Source: Alphaproteobacteria bacterium (GTDB lineage Bacteria; Pseudomonadota; Alphaproteobacteria; CALKHQ01). From it: a DNA stretch of 64,000 nucleotides. The notes beneath the pieces were generated by a model. It was not told where the DNA came from. It worked only from the letters and a program-made list of their open reading frames with translations, and did no database searches. This document shows positions 52,781-61,919 of the stretch, piece by piece. The stretch's first letter is position 1; each line of letters begins with the position of its first letter. Location: the NCBI GenBank assembly GCA_041396705.1, contig JAWKYB010000003.1:186001-250000 (forward strand), written 5' to 3'. The position numbers and the translations under genes are program-made.

Positions 52781-53716
52781 ATGACCGTCCTCGTGCAGCC
52801 CGAACCCGCGGCTCAGCTGCGCCGCTTCAACCGCTTCTACACCCGCCGCCTGGGCCTGCTCGGCGAGCATTTCCTGGAAAGCCCCTACAGCCTGGCCGAG
52901 AGCCGGGTGCTGTACGAGATCGGACACCGCACCACCGCGACCGCGGCGGTGCTGCGGGCGGAGCTGGGCCTCGACGCCGGCTATCTAAGCCGCATCCTGC
53001 GCCGCCTGCAGGCCGACGGCATGGTCGCCCGGCGCCGCGACGAGGCCGACCGCCGGCAGTACGGGCTGTGGCTGACCGACGCCGGCCGGGCGCTGTTCGC
53101 CCGGCTGGAGGCGCGCGCGCAGGCGGATGCGACGGCCATGCTGGACCGGCTTTCGCCGGCGGAGCAGGACCGGCTGGTCGACGCGATGGCGATGCTGCAG
53201 CGCAGGCTGCAGGACGCGCCGGCCGACGCGGACGACTCAAGCATCGTGCTGCGGCCGCACCGGGTCGGCGACATGGGCTGGATCGTCCACCGGACCGCCC
53301 TGATCTACGCCGAGACCCTGGGCTGGACCGGCGCCTTCGAGGGCGTGTTCGCGGAAATCGTCGGCCGCTTCCTCACGCGCTTCGACCCGGCGCGCGAACG
53401 CGCCTGGATCGCCGAGCGCGACGGCACGATCCTGGGCGCGGTCTTCCTGGCCCGCGACAGCGACGCGGTGGCACGGCTGCGCATGCTGTACGTGGAGCCG
53501 GCGGCACGCGGCCACGGCGTCGGCACCCGGCTGGTCGACGCGTGCATCGCCTTCGCCCGCGCCAGCGGCTATCGCCGCATCGTGCTGTGGACCTACGACA
53601 TGCTGGCATCGGCGCGCCGCATCTACCAGGCGGCCGGCTTCGCGCTGGTCGACGAGGTCGAGGAAGACGCCTTCGGCCATCGCATGCGCAGCCAGAGCTG
53701 GGCGCTGGAGCTGTAG
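52781..53716 (+). CDS. MarR-type regulator fused to a GNAT acetyltransferase
   Basis: Protein of 311 residues. An N-terminal winged-helix MarR domain (about 30-140; ESRVLYEIGHRTTATAAVLR, LDAGYLSRILRRLQADGMV, wing RRRDEADRRQYGLWLT) is joined to a C-terminal GNAT domain (about 155-311; LYVEPAARGHGVGTRLVDAC, AARRIYQAAGFAL-like segment). Such fusions are known but poorly understood. It sits between the permease and binding-protein genes of the same transporter and probably controls it, perhaps binding the palindrome at 52721. The acetyl target is unknown. Confidence 0.87.
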   Translation: MTVLVQPEPAAQLRRFNRFYTRRLGLLGEHFLESPYSLAESRVLYEIGHRTTATAAVLRAELGLDAGYLSRILRRLQADGMVARRRDEADRRQYGLWLTDAGRALFARLEARAQADATAMLDRLSPAEQDRLVDAMAMLQRRLQDAPADADDSSIVLRPHRVGDMGWIVHRTALIYAETLGWTGAFEGVFAEIVGRFLTRFDPARERAWIAERDGTILGAVFLARDSDAVARLRMLYVEPAARGHGVGTRLVDACIAFARASGYRRIVLWTYDMLASARRIYQAAGFALVDEVEEDAFGHRMRSQSWALEL

Positions 53717-53784
53717 CCGCACCGCCGCACGGCCGAAAGCCGCCGGAAATCGCACGGCGAGGCACGATCCTTGCGACGACGGCT

Positions 53785-53814
53785 TGCGGCACACCGGCCG
53801 CCATTGCTCTAATG
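53785..53814 (+). promoter_or_regulatory. Weak candidate promoter upstream of the binding-protein gene
   Basis: TTGCGG and TCTAAT (5 of 6 matches to a -10) are separated by 18 bases, 54 bases before the ATG at 53868. This would allow separate expression of the binding protein, formamidase and ATPase genes. Confidence 0.3.
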
Positions 53815-53867
53815 GCGCCCAGCGGCATTCACGACACATCACGAAAGAACCACGGGGGAGAGCATTC

Positions 53868-55490
53868 ATGCGCAAGCTTCTGATCGCCACGACCGCAGGC
53901 CTGGCGCTGGCACTGGGCGCCGCGGCGGCCCAGGGCCAGGACGCGCCGATGGGCGGCCAGATGATCGTCACCTACAACGACGACGTCTCCACCCTCGACC
54001 CGGCGATCGGCTACGACTGGCAGAACTGGTCGATGATCAAGAGCCTGTTCAACGGGCTGATGGACTATGAGCCGGGCACGACCAACCTGGTGCCGGACCT
54101 GGCCGAGAGCTATGAGATTTCTGACGACGGCCTGACCTACACCTTCCATCTGCGCGACGGCGTGACCTTCCACAACGGCCGCGCACTGACCGCCGCCGAC
54201 ATCAAGTATTCGATCGAGCGGACGGTGAACCCGGAGACGCTGAGCCCGGGCCAGGGCTTCTTCTGGATGATCGACGGCTTCGATGCCGCCGCCGCCGGCG
54301 AGACCACCGACCTGAGCGGCATCACCACGCCGGACGACGCCACCGTGGTGATCAGGCTGTCGCAGCCCAACGCCACCTTCCTGCACGTGATGGCGATCAA
54401 CTTCTCGTTCGCCGTGCCGCGCGAGGTGGTCGAGCAGTACGGCGCCGATTTCGGCAAGCATCCAGTCGGCACCGGCGCCTATGCGCTGACCGAGTGGGCG
54501 CTGGGCCAGCGGCTGGTGTTCGACCGCAACCAGGCCTACTACCGCGAGGGCCTGCCGAAGCTGGACCGCATCGTGTTCGAGGTCGGCCAGGATCCGTCGG
54601 TGGCCTTGCTGCGGCTGCAGAACGGCGAGGTCGACATCCTCGGCGACGGCATCCCGCCGGCCAACTTTGTCGAGGTGTCGCAGAATCCCGACTATGCCGA
54701 CCAGATCGTCGAGGGCGGCCAGCTGCACACCGGCTATGTCACCATGAACGTGCTGATGCCGCCGTTCGACGACGTGCGCGTGCGCCAGGCGGTCAACATG
54801 GCGATCAACAAGGACCGCATCGTGCGCATCATCAACGGGCGCGCGGTGCCGGCCAACCAGCCGCTGCCGCCGGCGATGCCGGGCTACGACCCCGACTACG
54901 CCGGCTATGCCTACGATCCGGACGGCGCCAAGGCGCTGCTGGCCGAGGCCGGGCTGGCCGACGGCTTCGACACCGAGCTCTACGCCATGAACACCGACCC
55001 CAACCCGCGCATCGCCCAGGCGATCCAGCAGGACCTGGCCGCGATCGGCATCCGGGTCGAGCTGCAGACGCTGGCGCAGTCGACCGTGATCGACGCCGGC
55101 GGCCAGCCGGACCAGGCGCCGATGATCTGGTCGGGCGGCATGGCGTGGATTGCGGATTTTCCCGATCCGTCAAACTTCTACGGGCCGATCCTCGGCTGCG
55201 GCGGCGCGGTGCAGGGCGGCTGGAACTGGGCCTGGTACTGCAACGAGGAACTCGACGCGATGGCGGCCGAAGCCGACGCGATGACCGACCCGGCCAGGGC
55301 CGACGAGCGGCTGGCGCTGTGGAGCCAGGTCTACGCCCGGGTGATGGACGATGCGCCCTGGGCGCCGGTGTTCAACGAGCAGCGCTTCACCTTCCACTCC
55401 GAGCGGATCGGCGGGCCGGACGCCATCTTCGTTGACCCGGTCCACATCCCGGTCAACTACGACCACGTGTACGCCCTCGATGCCCAGTAA
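53868..55490 (+). CDS. Periplasmic binding protein of peptide/nickel-type ABC transporter
   Basis: Solute-binding protein (SBP_bac_5 family) of 540 residues. A Sec signal peptide (LIATTAGLALALGAAAAQGQ) precedes a mature domain starting MIVTYNDDVSTLDPAIG, with YTFHLRDGVTFHNGRALTAA and DVRVRQAVNMAINKDRIV as family markers. No lipobox Cys is present, so it is soluble. It should deliver a small peptide, amide or related compound to the DppBC-like channel. The ATG at 53868 follows GGGGGAGAG. Confidence 0.92.
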   Translation: MRKLLIATTAGLALALGAAAAQGQDAPMGGQMIVTYNDDVSTLDPAIGYDWQNWSMIKSLFNGLMDYEPGTTNLVPDLAESYEISDDGLTYTFHLRDGVTFHNGRALTAADIKYSIERTVNPETLSPGQGFFWMIDGFDAAAAGETTDLSGITTPDDATVVIRLSQPNATFLHVMAINFSFAVPREVVEQYGADFGKHPVGTGAYALTEWALGQRLVFDRNQAYYREGLPKLDRIVFEVGQDPSVALLRLQNGEVDILGDGIPPANFVEVSQNPDYADQIVEGGQLHTGYVTMNVLMPPFDDVRVRQAVNMAINKDRIVRIINGRAVPANQPLPPAMPGYDPDYAGYAYDPDGAKALLAEAGLADGFDTELYAMNTDPNPRIAQAIQQDLAAIGIRVELQTLAQSTVIDAGGQPDQAPMIWSGGMAWIADFPDPSNFYGPILGCGGAVQGGWNWAWYCNEELDAMAAEADAMTDPARADERLALWSQVYARVMDDAPWAPVFNEQRFTFHSERIGGPDAIFVDPVHIPVNYDHVYALDAQ

Positions 55491-56424
55491 GGCCGCGCAC
55501 ACGATCCACGCCCACGACCACCACTTCGGCTGGGACAACAGCTTCCAGCCGAAGCTGACGGTGGCGCCGGGCACCACCATCGCCTTCGAGACGGTGGACG
55601 CCTCCGGCGGCCAGCTGTCGCCGGCGTCGACCGTCGCCGACGTGCCCGGCCTGGATTTCGGCCGGGTCAATCCGGTCACCGGCCCGGTCTATGTCGACGG
55701 CGCGCAGCCAGGCGACACGCTGAAGATCACGCTGGAGGGCTTCGCGCCCTCCGGCTGGGGCTGGACCGCCAACATCCCCGGCTTCGGGCTGCTGGCCGAC
55801 CAGTTCAAGGAACCGGCACTGCACATCTGGAAGTACGAGCCGGACCTGAGCGCGCCGGCGCTGTACGGGCCGGGCGCGCGCATTCCGCTCAGCCCGTTCG
55901 CCGGCACCGTCGGCGTGGCCCTGGCCGAGCCGGGGCATCACAGCGTGGTGCCGCCGCGCCAGGTCGGCGGCAATGTCGACATCCGCGACCTCGTCGCCGG
56001 CAGCGTGCTCTACCTGCCGGTCGAGGTGCCGGGCGCGCTGTTCTCGATCGGCGACACCCACGCCGCCCAGGGCGACGGCGAGCTGTGCGGCACCGCGATC
56101 GAGAGCCCGATGGCGATCACGGCGACGCTGGACCTGATCAAGGGCGGCGCGCCGCGTTTCCCGCGGTTCGAGACCGCCGGCCCGGTCGCGCGACAGCTCG
56201 ACCGCTCGGGCTACGACGTCACCACCGGGGTCGGGCCCGACCTGATGGAAGGCGCCCGCGCGGCGGTGTCGCAGATGGTCGAGCTGCTGGCCAGGCGCAC
56301 CGGCATGGCGCCGGTGGAGACCTACATGCTGTGCAGCGTCTGCGCCGACCTGCGCATCAGCTGTATCGTCGACGTGCCGAACTGGATCGTCTCGCTGTAC
56401 TTCCCGCGCGCGGTGCTGGAGTAG
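55480..56424 (+). CDS. fmdA: Acetamidase/formamidase family protein
   Basis: Enzyme of 314 residues of the FmdA/AmdA family, which hydrolyses short amides such as formamide or acetamide to the acid and ammonia. The family features are HFGWDNSFQPKLTVAPG, the GDTHAAQGDGELCGTAIE metal site and ETYMLCSVCADLRISCIVD near the end. It begins 11 bases inside the binding-protein gene, so the transported compound is probably its substrate or yields it. Together with the F420 oxidoreductase upstream it suggests nitrogen recovery from an amide-containing compound. Confidence 0.9.
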   Translation: MPSKAAHTIHAHDHHFGWDNSFQPKLTVAPGTTIAFETVDASGGQLSPASTVADVPGLDFGRVNPVTGPVYVDGAQPGDTLKITLEGFAPSGWGWTANIPGFGLLADQFKEPALHIWKYEPDLSAPALYGPGARIPLSPFAGTVGVALAEPGHHSVVPPRQVGGNVDIRDLVAGSVLYLPVEVPGALFSIGDTHAAQGDGELCGTAIESPMAITATLDLIKGGAPRFPRFETAGPVARQLDRSGYDVTTGVGPDLMEGARAAVSQMVELLARRTGMAPVETYMLCSVCADLRISCIVDVPNWIVSLYFPRAVLE

Positions 56425-56444
56425 CGGCCCCGGCCGAGCCGCAG

Positions 56445-57431
56445 ATGCTGGACGGGACGGCTGGGACAAGCCTGCTAGCGGTCGACGACCTCGCCGTCGG
56501 CTTCAACACCGATTCCGGCCCGGTGACGGTGGTCGAAGGCGTCAGCTTCGCGGTCGAGGCCGGCCAGACGGTCGGCCTGGTCGGCGAATCCGGCTGCGGC
56601 AAGAGCGTGACCGCGATGGCGGTGATGCGGCTGCTGGCGACGCCGCCGGCGCGGATCGAGCGGGGCAGGGTACTGCTGCAGGGCAAGGACCTGCTGGCGC
56701 TGTCGGAGCGGGCGATGCAGGCGGTGCGTGGCGACCGCATCGGCATGGTGTTCCAGGAGCCGATGACCAGCCTGAACCCGACCTACACGGTCGGCGCCCA
56801 GCTGGTCGAGGCGATCCGCCTGCACCGCAGCATCGCCAGGACGGCGGCGCGGGCCGAGGCTGCCGCGCTGCTGGACCGGGTCGGCATCGGCGCGGCCGAG
56901 CGCCGGCTGCGGCAATACCCGCACGAGCTGTCCGGCGGCCTGCGCCAGCGGGTGATGATCGCCATGGCGATCGCCTGCCACCCGCAGCTGCTGATCGCCG
57001 ACGAGCCGACCACGGCGCTGGACGTGACCATCCAGGCCCAGATCATGGACCTGCTCGACACGCTGCGGCGCGAGCGCGCGATGGGGCTGCTGCTGATCAC
57101 CCACGACCTCGGCGTGGTCGCCAACTATTGCGACACGGTGCTGGTGATGTATGCCGGGCGCATCGTCGAGCGGGCCGGCGCCGCCGACCTGTTCGCGCGC
57201 CCGCGGCACCCCTATACGCGCGGGCTGCTCGATTCGATCCCGCGGCTCGGCGTCCGGCGCGCCGTGCTGCCCAGCATTCCCGGCATGGTGCCGAGCCCGG
57301 GCCGGCGCGGCACCGGCTGCCCGTTCGCCGACCGCTGCAGCCGCGCCATCGAGCCCTGCCGCGTGGCGATGCCGGCGCTGGCACCCGACGACGACCCGCA
57401 CCGGGTCGCCTGCTGGAACCCGGCGGGATGA
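56445..57431 (+). CDS. Peptide/nickel-type ABC transporter ATPase (DppD-like)
   Basis: ATP-binding protein of 328 residues. Walker A is GESGCGKSVT, the Q-loop reads MVFQEPMTSLNPTYTVG, the signature is LSGGLRQRV and Walker B is LLIADEPTTALD. The C-terminal oligopeptide-transporter extension has the CPFADRC...C Cys cluster, which binds an iron-sulfur cluster in some DppD proteins. It is coupled by ATGA to the second ATPase. Confidence 0.92.
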   Translation: MLDGTAGTSLLAVDDLAVGFNTDSGPVTVVEGVSFAVEAGQTVGLVGESGCGKSVTAMAVMRLLATPPARIERGRVLLQGKDLLALSERAMQAVRGDRIGMVFQEPMTSLNPTYTVGAQLVEAIRLHRSIARTAARAEAAALLDRVGIGAAERRLRQYPHELSGGLRQRVMIAMAIACHPQLLIADEPTTALDVTIQAQIMDLLDTLRRERAMGLLLITHDLGVVANYCDTVLVMYAGRIVERAGAADLFARPRHPYTRGLLDSIPRLGVRRAVLPSIPGMVPSPGRRGTGCPFADRCSRAIEPCRVAMPALAPDDDPHRVACWNPAG

Positions 57432-58411
57432 GCGCCCTGCTGCAGGTCGAAGGACTGGCGCGCAGCTTCCGCACCAAGGACGGCGGCACCATCCATGCGG
57501 TCAACGGCGTCGACCTGACGCTGGCGGCGGGCGAGACGCTGGGCATCGTCGGCGAGTCCGGCTGCGGCAAGTCCACGCTCGCCCGGCTGATCCTGCGGCT
57601 GGTCGCGCCCGGTGCCGGCCGGGTGCTGTTCGACGGCGACGACCTCGCCCGGCTGTCGCCGGCCGGCCTGCGCGCCCGCCGCCGCGACATGCAGATCGTT
57701 TTCCAGGATCCGTTCGCCTCGCTCGACCCCCGACTCACGGTCGGCAGCATCGTCGCCGAGCCGCTGGCGATCCACCGCATCGGCACGGTCGCGGAGCGCC
57801 GGCGGACCGTGCACGGGCTGCTGGAGCGGGTCGGCCTGCCGGCGGACGCGGCGGCGCGCTACCCGCACGAGTTCTCCGGCGGCCAGCGCCAGCGCATCGG
57901 CATCGCCCGCGCCATTGCCCTGCGGCCGAAGCTGGTGATCGCCGACGAACCGGTCTCCGCGCTCGACGTCTCGATCCGCGCCCAGATCCTGAACCTGCTG
58001 CAGGAGCTCAAGGCCGAGCTCGGCCTGTCCTACATCTTCATCTCGCACGACCTGTCGGTGGTGGAGCATGTCAGCGACCGGGTCGCGGTGATGTATCTGG
58101 GCCGGATCGTCGAGCAGGCGACGGCGGAAGCGCTCTATGCCCGCCCGCGCCACCCCTATACCCGCGCGCTGATCGCCGCGATCCCGCGGCCGGAGCCGGG
58201 CACGCGGCCGGATCGGGCGGCGCTGGGCGGCGAGCCGCCGAGCCCGGAGCGGCCGCCGCCGGGCTGCGGCTTCCATCCGCGCTGTCCATGGGCGCAGGCC
58301 CGCTGCGCGGCCGAGGCGCCGGCGCTGCGGCCGTTGCCGGCCGGGCCGGGCGGGCACCTGGCTGCCTGCCATTTCGCGGAGGCGATCGCCGCCGGACGGC
58401 AGGGCGGCTGA
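57428..58411 (+). CDS. Peptide/nickel-type ABC transporter ATPase (DppF-like)
   Basis: ATP-binding protein of 327 residues. Walker A is GESGCGKST, the Q-loop reads IVFQDPFASLDPRLTVG, the signature is FSGGQRQRIGIARAI and Walker B is LVIADEPVSALD. The C-terminal extension carries GCGFHPRCPWAQARC. It closes the transporter operon; a GC-rich 35-base gap separates it from the convergent IalB-like gene. Confidence 0.92.
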   Translation: MSALLQVEGLARSFRTKDGGTIHAVNGVDLTLAAGETLGIVGESGCGKSTLARLILRLVAPGAGRVLFDGDDLARLSPAGLRARRRDMQIVFQDPFASLDPRLTVGSIVAEPLAIHRIGTVAERRRTVHGLLERVGLPADAAARYPHEFSGGQRQRIGIARAIALRPKLVIADEPVSALDVSIRAQILNLLQELKAELGLSYIFISHDLSVVEHVSDRVAVMYLGRIVEQATAEALYARPRHPYTRALIAAIPRPEPGTRPDRAALGGEPPSPERPPPGCGFHPRCPWAQARCAAEAPALRPLPAGPGGHLAACHFAEAIAAGRQGG

Positions 58412-58446
58412 CGGCGGCGCCGGGGGTGGCGCCGGGGGTGGCGGGC

Positions 58447-58977
58447 CTATTCCGCCGCGTCGCCCTGGGTCTGCTCCAGGGCGTGGATCGCCTCGTTGAA
58501 GCCGTCCAGAGCCAGCTCGAAGCTCAGCGGTTCGCCGGTCTTCTGGAACACGGTCACGGTCACGGCCTCGCCGGTCTCCAGCTCGCTGAGCAGGGAATCG
58601 ATGGTCTGGCCGTTCAGGCTGATGACGTGGCCGTCGATGATCTTGTAGCCGACGGTCCAGACCAGCGGATCGTTCTCGTCGACCTGGATGGTGATCGGGC
58701 TCTCGGCGTCAATGAAAGTGGAGTTCACCGCGATGCGGATCTGGCGGGCCAGGCCGTCGTCGCGCTGTTGCAGCACATAGCCCAGCGCCTGCGGGCCGTT
58801 CGACTTCTGCACGGCACAGAAGTCGACGCCGAATTCGTCGGTGCCGCAGCCGGCCGCCCAGTCGCTGGCCTCGTTGACGCTGCTCAGATCGACGGATTGC
58901 GCCGGCGCGACGGAACCCGCCACCGTCAGCAACAACGCCGCAAGCGCGCCGCCAAGACCGCAAAGCCGCCCGTTCAT
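58447..58977 (-). CDS. Secreted protein, IalB-like
   Basis: Predicted periplasmic protein of 176 residues. The signal peptide (LGGALAALLLTVAGSVAPAQS) is followed by a domain beginning ASDWAAGCGTDEFGVDFCAVQ, which resembles the invasion-associated locus B family in its Trp, spaced Cys residues and beta-rich layout. The remainder has a GYKIIDGHVISLNG-type repeat and an acidic C-terminus. IalB proteins are common in Alphaproteobacteria and mostly uncharacterised outside Bartonella. The ATG at 58977 is followed by the expected basic start of a signal peptide. Confidence 0.65.
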   Translation of the reverse strand: MNGRLCGLGGALAALLLTVAGSVAPAQSVDLSSVNEASDWAAGCGTDEFGVDFCAVQKSNGPQALGYVLQQRDDGLARQIRIAVNSTFIDAESPITIQVDENDPLVWTVGYKIIDGHVISLNGQTIDSLLSELETGEAVTVTVFQKTGEPLSFELALDGFNEAIHALEQTQGDAAE

Positions 58978-59113
58978 TACACGACCCCTGTCGCTCGTTC
59001 GTACTTTTTTAATGAACAGACCGTAAGGCCGGCCGCGGCGGACCGCAATATCCAAATTCTCAGAATTCGCGCCGAATGTATTAAGACTATTACATTATTT
59101 CGAGAAATCGCTG

Positions 59114-59470
59114 TCAGTTCAGCGAGATGGCTCGAACATAGTGGTCGTCCGCCATCCCTTCGAAGATCTCGCTGACGGCCGGGTGGGCGACCGGCCCGTT
59201 CTCCGCATCCGGCACCAGATTCTGCTCCGAGACATAGGCGACATAGGGGCCGTTCGCGCCGACCGCGAGCAGGTGGTAGAAGGGCTGGTCCTTGTGCGGG
59301 CGCACCGCGGCCGGAATCGCCTCCCACCATTCCTCGGTGTTGGCGAAGGTCGGGTCGACGTCGAAGATCACGCCGCGGAAGGGATGGATGCGGTGGCGCA
59401 CGATGGCCCCGATCCGGAACTTGGCCTCCCGCTGCCCCGGCGCGACCTGGTTGGGCTGCGATTCTGTCAC
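59114..59470 (-). CDS. hspQ: Heat shock protein HspQ (YccV-like)
   Basis: Small beta-rich protein of 118 residues. It has the YccV/HspQ hallmarks: FRIGAIVRHRIHPFRGVIFDVDP, QPFYHLLAVGANGPYVAYVSEQNL and the C-terminal region. In enterobacteria HspQ promotes degradation of certain proteins through Lon and is heat induced. About 140 AT-rich bases separate it from the IalB-like gene. No clear sigma-32 promoter could be assigned by eye. Confidence 0.9.
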   Translation of the reverse strand: MTESQPNQVAPGQREAKFRIGAIVRHRIHPFRGVIFDVDPTFANTEEWWEAIPAAVRPHKDQPFYHLLAVGANGPYVAYVSEQNLVPDAENGPVAHPAVSEIFEGMADDHYVRAISLN

Positions 59471-59621
59471 GGCAGCAATGTTGGGCCACGGCCGGCAGCC
59501 GGCAAGAGCTATTAGATGGCCAAAGCATGAAACCCGCGGCCACCCGCCGCCCCAAGGCCGCCCCCCGGCCGCATTGCCGGCGCGGACGGAACGCGCTATG
59601 CAGGGCGCGGCCGTCGCACGG

Positions 59622-59698
59622 GTCCCCGTAGCTCAGCAGGATAGAGCGACAGATTCCTAATCTGTAGGCCAGAGGTTCGAATCCTCTCGGGGACGCCA
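59622..59698 (+). tRNA. tRNA-Arg (anticodon CCT)
   Basis: The acceptor arm GTCCCCG pairs with CGGGGAC. The anticodon arm ACAGA-TTCCTAA-TCTGT places CCT at 59656-59658. The T arm contains GGTTCGAATCC. The gene encodes its own 3' CCA (59696-59698). It reads AGG codons, rare in this genome. Confidence 0.97.
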
Positions 59699-59837
59699 GC
59701 GGTTTTCTACCAAGACCGATGGCGAACGCGGCCGGGCAGGTCTTGTCCCGCGACGCTTGCGTTGAACCGATCCGCGCTTCACCGCGACCTCCCGATTGAG
59801 GCGACATTGTGTCGGCCTGATCGAGGAGGGCTCGAAG

Positions 59838-60290
59838 ATGAAGACCACGCTGCGCATGACCGTTCTGGCGATGGCGCTGACCGCCGGCGCCGCGACCGCG
59901 AACGCCAACGATCCGGCCGGCTCGACCGCGCCGCCGGTGCCGCGCGACACCGGTGCGCCGGCCGTGCTGGTGCCGATGCCGACGCTGCCGGGCGGACCGA
60001 ATTTCGTCGGCGGCGCGCCGCAGCTGCCGCCGGTGCCGCCGACGGGCGGCGCCCCGGCGCTGCGCGATGCCGCCGACGACCACGCGGTCGACCTGATCCT
60101 GCTCGGCGCCTCCGACCTGCGCTATCCGCACGACGTCTGCTACGGCATGATCACCTGCTGCAACTCGTTCTGGGTCCAGGGCTGCGATGCGAACCAGTTC
60201 GAGAACATCTGCACCTACTACGGCGGCGAGGTCGTGGTGCAGACCTTCAGCGACGGCAGCCTGAACTACGAGTGCTACGAGGCCGAGTGA
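59838..60290 (+). CDS. Secreted hypothetical protein with Cys-containing C-terminus
   Basis: Predicted secreted protein of 150 residues that I do not recognise. A signal peptide (TVLAMALTAGAATANA) is followed by a Pro/Gly-rich linker of about 60 residues. A compact C-terminal part has six Cys (CYGMITCCNSFWVQGC, ENICTYYGG, YECYEAE) that could form disulfides. The ATG at 59838 follows GAGGAGGG. It precedes the Anbu cluster, but a 200-base gap with no clear signal argues against one operon. Confidence 0.7.
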   Translation: MKTTLRMTVLAMALTAGAATANANDPAGSTAPPVPRDTGAPAVLVPMPTLPGGPNFVGGAPQLPPVPPTGGAPALRDAADDHAVDLILLGASDLRYPHDVCYGMITCCNSFWVQGCDANQFENICTYYGGEVVVQTFSDGSLNYECYEAE

Positions 60291-60491
60291 CCGGCCGACG
60301 CGGCGGCGCACGGTCGGGAACCCCGGCCGGACTGCGCCGTTGCTCTCCCCCAGGGAGTGCGTCGACGGGGGCGTCTGGCACTCGCCGTGCATGGCTTTCC
60401 GCAGATGGCGGCGGAGCGACGGCTGGATTGTCCGGACCGTCCTGTGCCAAAATCGGCCCAGGCGCCGCCAACGGACCGGAGGGGAAGGCAC

Positions 60492-61919
60492 TTGCAGTTC
60501 GACGAGATGAAGGGCTTCGACGGCATCTGTCGCGGCCCTTACGCCCAGGTCGCCGAATGGCTGGCGACCGCCTCGCCGGACTCGCTGAACCTGAAGCGCC
60601 ACGAGGCGGAGCTGCTGTTCCGCCGTATCGGCATCACCTTCGCGGTCTACGGCGAGGGCGGCAATCCCGAGCGGCTGATCCCCTACGACCTGATCCCGCG
60701 CATCCTGGCCGAGAGCGAGTGGAACCTGATGGCGCGCGGCCTGGAGCAGCGGGTGAAGGCGCTGAACGCCTTCGTGCGCGACTGCTACCACGACCGCGAC
60801 ATCATCCGCGCCGGCCGCATTCCCGAGCGCCTGGTGCTGCACGACGACAGCTTCGTGCCGGAGATGCAGGGGTTCGACGTGCCCGGCGACGTCTACTGCC
60901 ACATCGCCGGCATCGACATGGTGCGGGTCTCGCCCGACGAGTTCTACGTGCTGGAGGACAACTGCCGCACGCCCAGCGGGGTCTCCTACATGCTGGAGAA
61001 CCGCGAGATGTCGCTGCGGCTGCTGCCGGAGCTGGTAGGCGCCTACGACCTGATGTCGGTGTCGCAATATCCGGAGGAGCTGCTCGACAGCCTGATGTCG
61101 GTGCCGCCGCCGAACTGCCCGGCCGAGCCGACCGTGGCGATCCTGACCCCCGGCTCGCTGAACAGCGCCTATTACGAGCACAGCTTCCTGGCCGACGAGA
61201 TGGGAATCGAGCTGGTCGAGGGCGTCGACCTGATCGTCGAGGACGCCGTGCTCTACATGCGCACGACCCAGGGGCTGCGCCGGGTCGACGTGCTGTACCG
61301 GCGCATCGACGACGACTTCCTCGACCCGCTGACCTTCCGGCCGGAGTCGGTGCTGGGCGTGCCCGGGCTGATGGCCGTCTACCGCGCCGGCAACCTGACG
61401 CTGGCCAACGCGGTCGGCGCCGGCATCGCCGACAACAAGGCGGTCTACATCTACGTGCCGGAGATGGTGCGCTTCTATCTGGGCGAGGAGCCGATCCTCA
61501 GCAACGTGCCGACCCACAACTGCGCCGAGCCGGACGAGCTGGCCTATGTGCTCGACCACATCGGCGAGCTGGTGGTGAAGGAGACCCACGGCTCCGGCGG
61601 CTACGGCATGCTGGTCGGCCCGCGCTCGACCCGCGCCGAACAGGAGGCCTTCGCCGCCAAGCTGAAGGCGCATCCGGCGGCCTATATCGCCCAGCCGACG
61701 CTGGCGCTGTCGACCTGTCCGACCTTCGTCGACGAGGGCGTGGCGCCGCGCCATGTCGACCTGCGCCCGTTCGTGCTGACCGGGCGCGAGACCCGCATCG
61801 TGCCCGGCGGGCTGACCCGGGTGGCGCTGCGCGAGGGCTCGCTGGTGGTCAACTCGAGCCAGGGCGGCGGCACCAAGGATACCTGGGTGGTGCGCGACCC
61901 CGGCGGGGCGGCCGGCTGA
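60492..61919 (+). CDS. Circularly permuted ATP-grasp protein of the Anbu cluster
   Basis: Protein of 475 residues with the DUF404/DUF407-type circularly permuted ATP-grasp fold, predicted to form peptide-like amide bonds using ATP. Motifs include FDGICRGPYAQVAEWL, VLEDNCRTPSGVSYMLENR, TPGSLNSAYYEHSFLA, VKETHGSGGYGMLVGP and STCPTFVDEGVAPRHVDLR. The start is a TTG at 60492 after GGGGAAGG; an ATG at 60507 is possible. It is followed by the alpha-E gene with a one-base overlap, and the pair recurs next to Anbu genes in many Proteobacteria. Confidence 0.88.
   Translation: MQFDEMKGFDGICRGPYAQVAEWLATASPDSLNLKRHEAELLFRRIGITFAVYGEGGNPERLIPYDLIPRILAESEWNLMARGLEQRVKALNAFVRDCYHDRDIIRAGRIPERLVLHDDSFVPEMQGFDVPGDVYCHIAGIDMVRVSPDEFYVLEDNCRTPSGVSYMLENREMSLRLLPELVGAYDLMSVSQYPEELLDSLMSVPPPNCPAEPTVAILTPGSLNSAYYEHSFLADEMGIELVEGVDLIVEDAVLYMRTTQGLRRVDVLYRRIDDDFLDPLTFRPESVLGVPGLMAVYRAGNLTLANAVGAGIADNKAVYIYVPEMVRFYLGEEPILSNVPTHNCAEPDELAYVLDHIGELVVKETHGSGGYGMLVGPRSTRAEQEAFAAKLKAHPAAYIAQPTLALSTCPTFVDEGVAPRHVDLRPFVLTGRETRIVPGGLTRVALREGSLVVNSSQGGGTKDTWVVRDPGGAAG

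Noticed and set aside
58977..61754. 925-codon minus-strand open frame across hspQ, the tRNA and the ATP-grasp gene
   Set aside because: It crosses a tRNA and several well-supported genes; its length comes from the GC bias.
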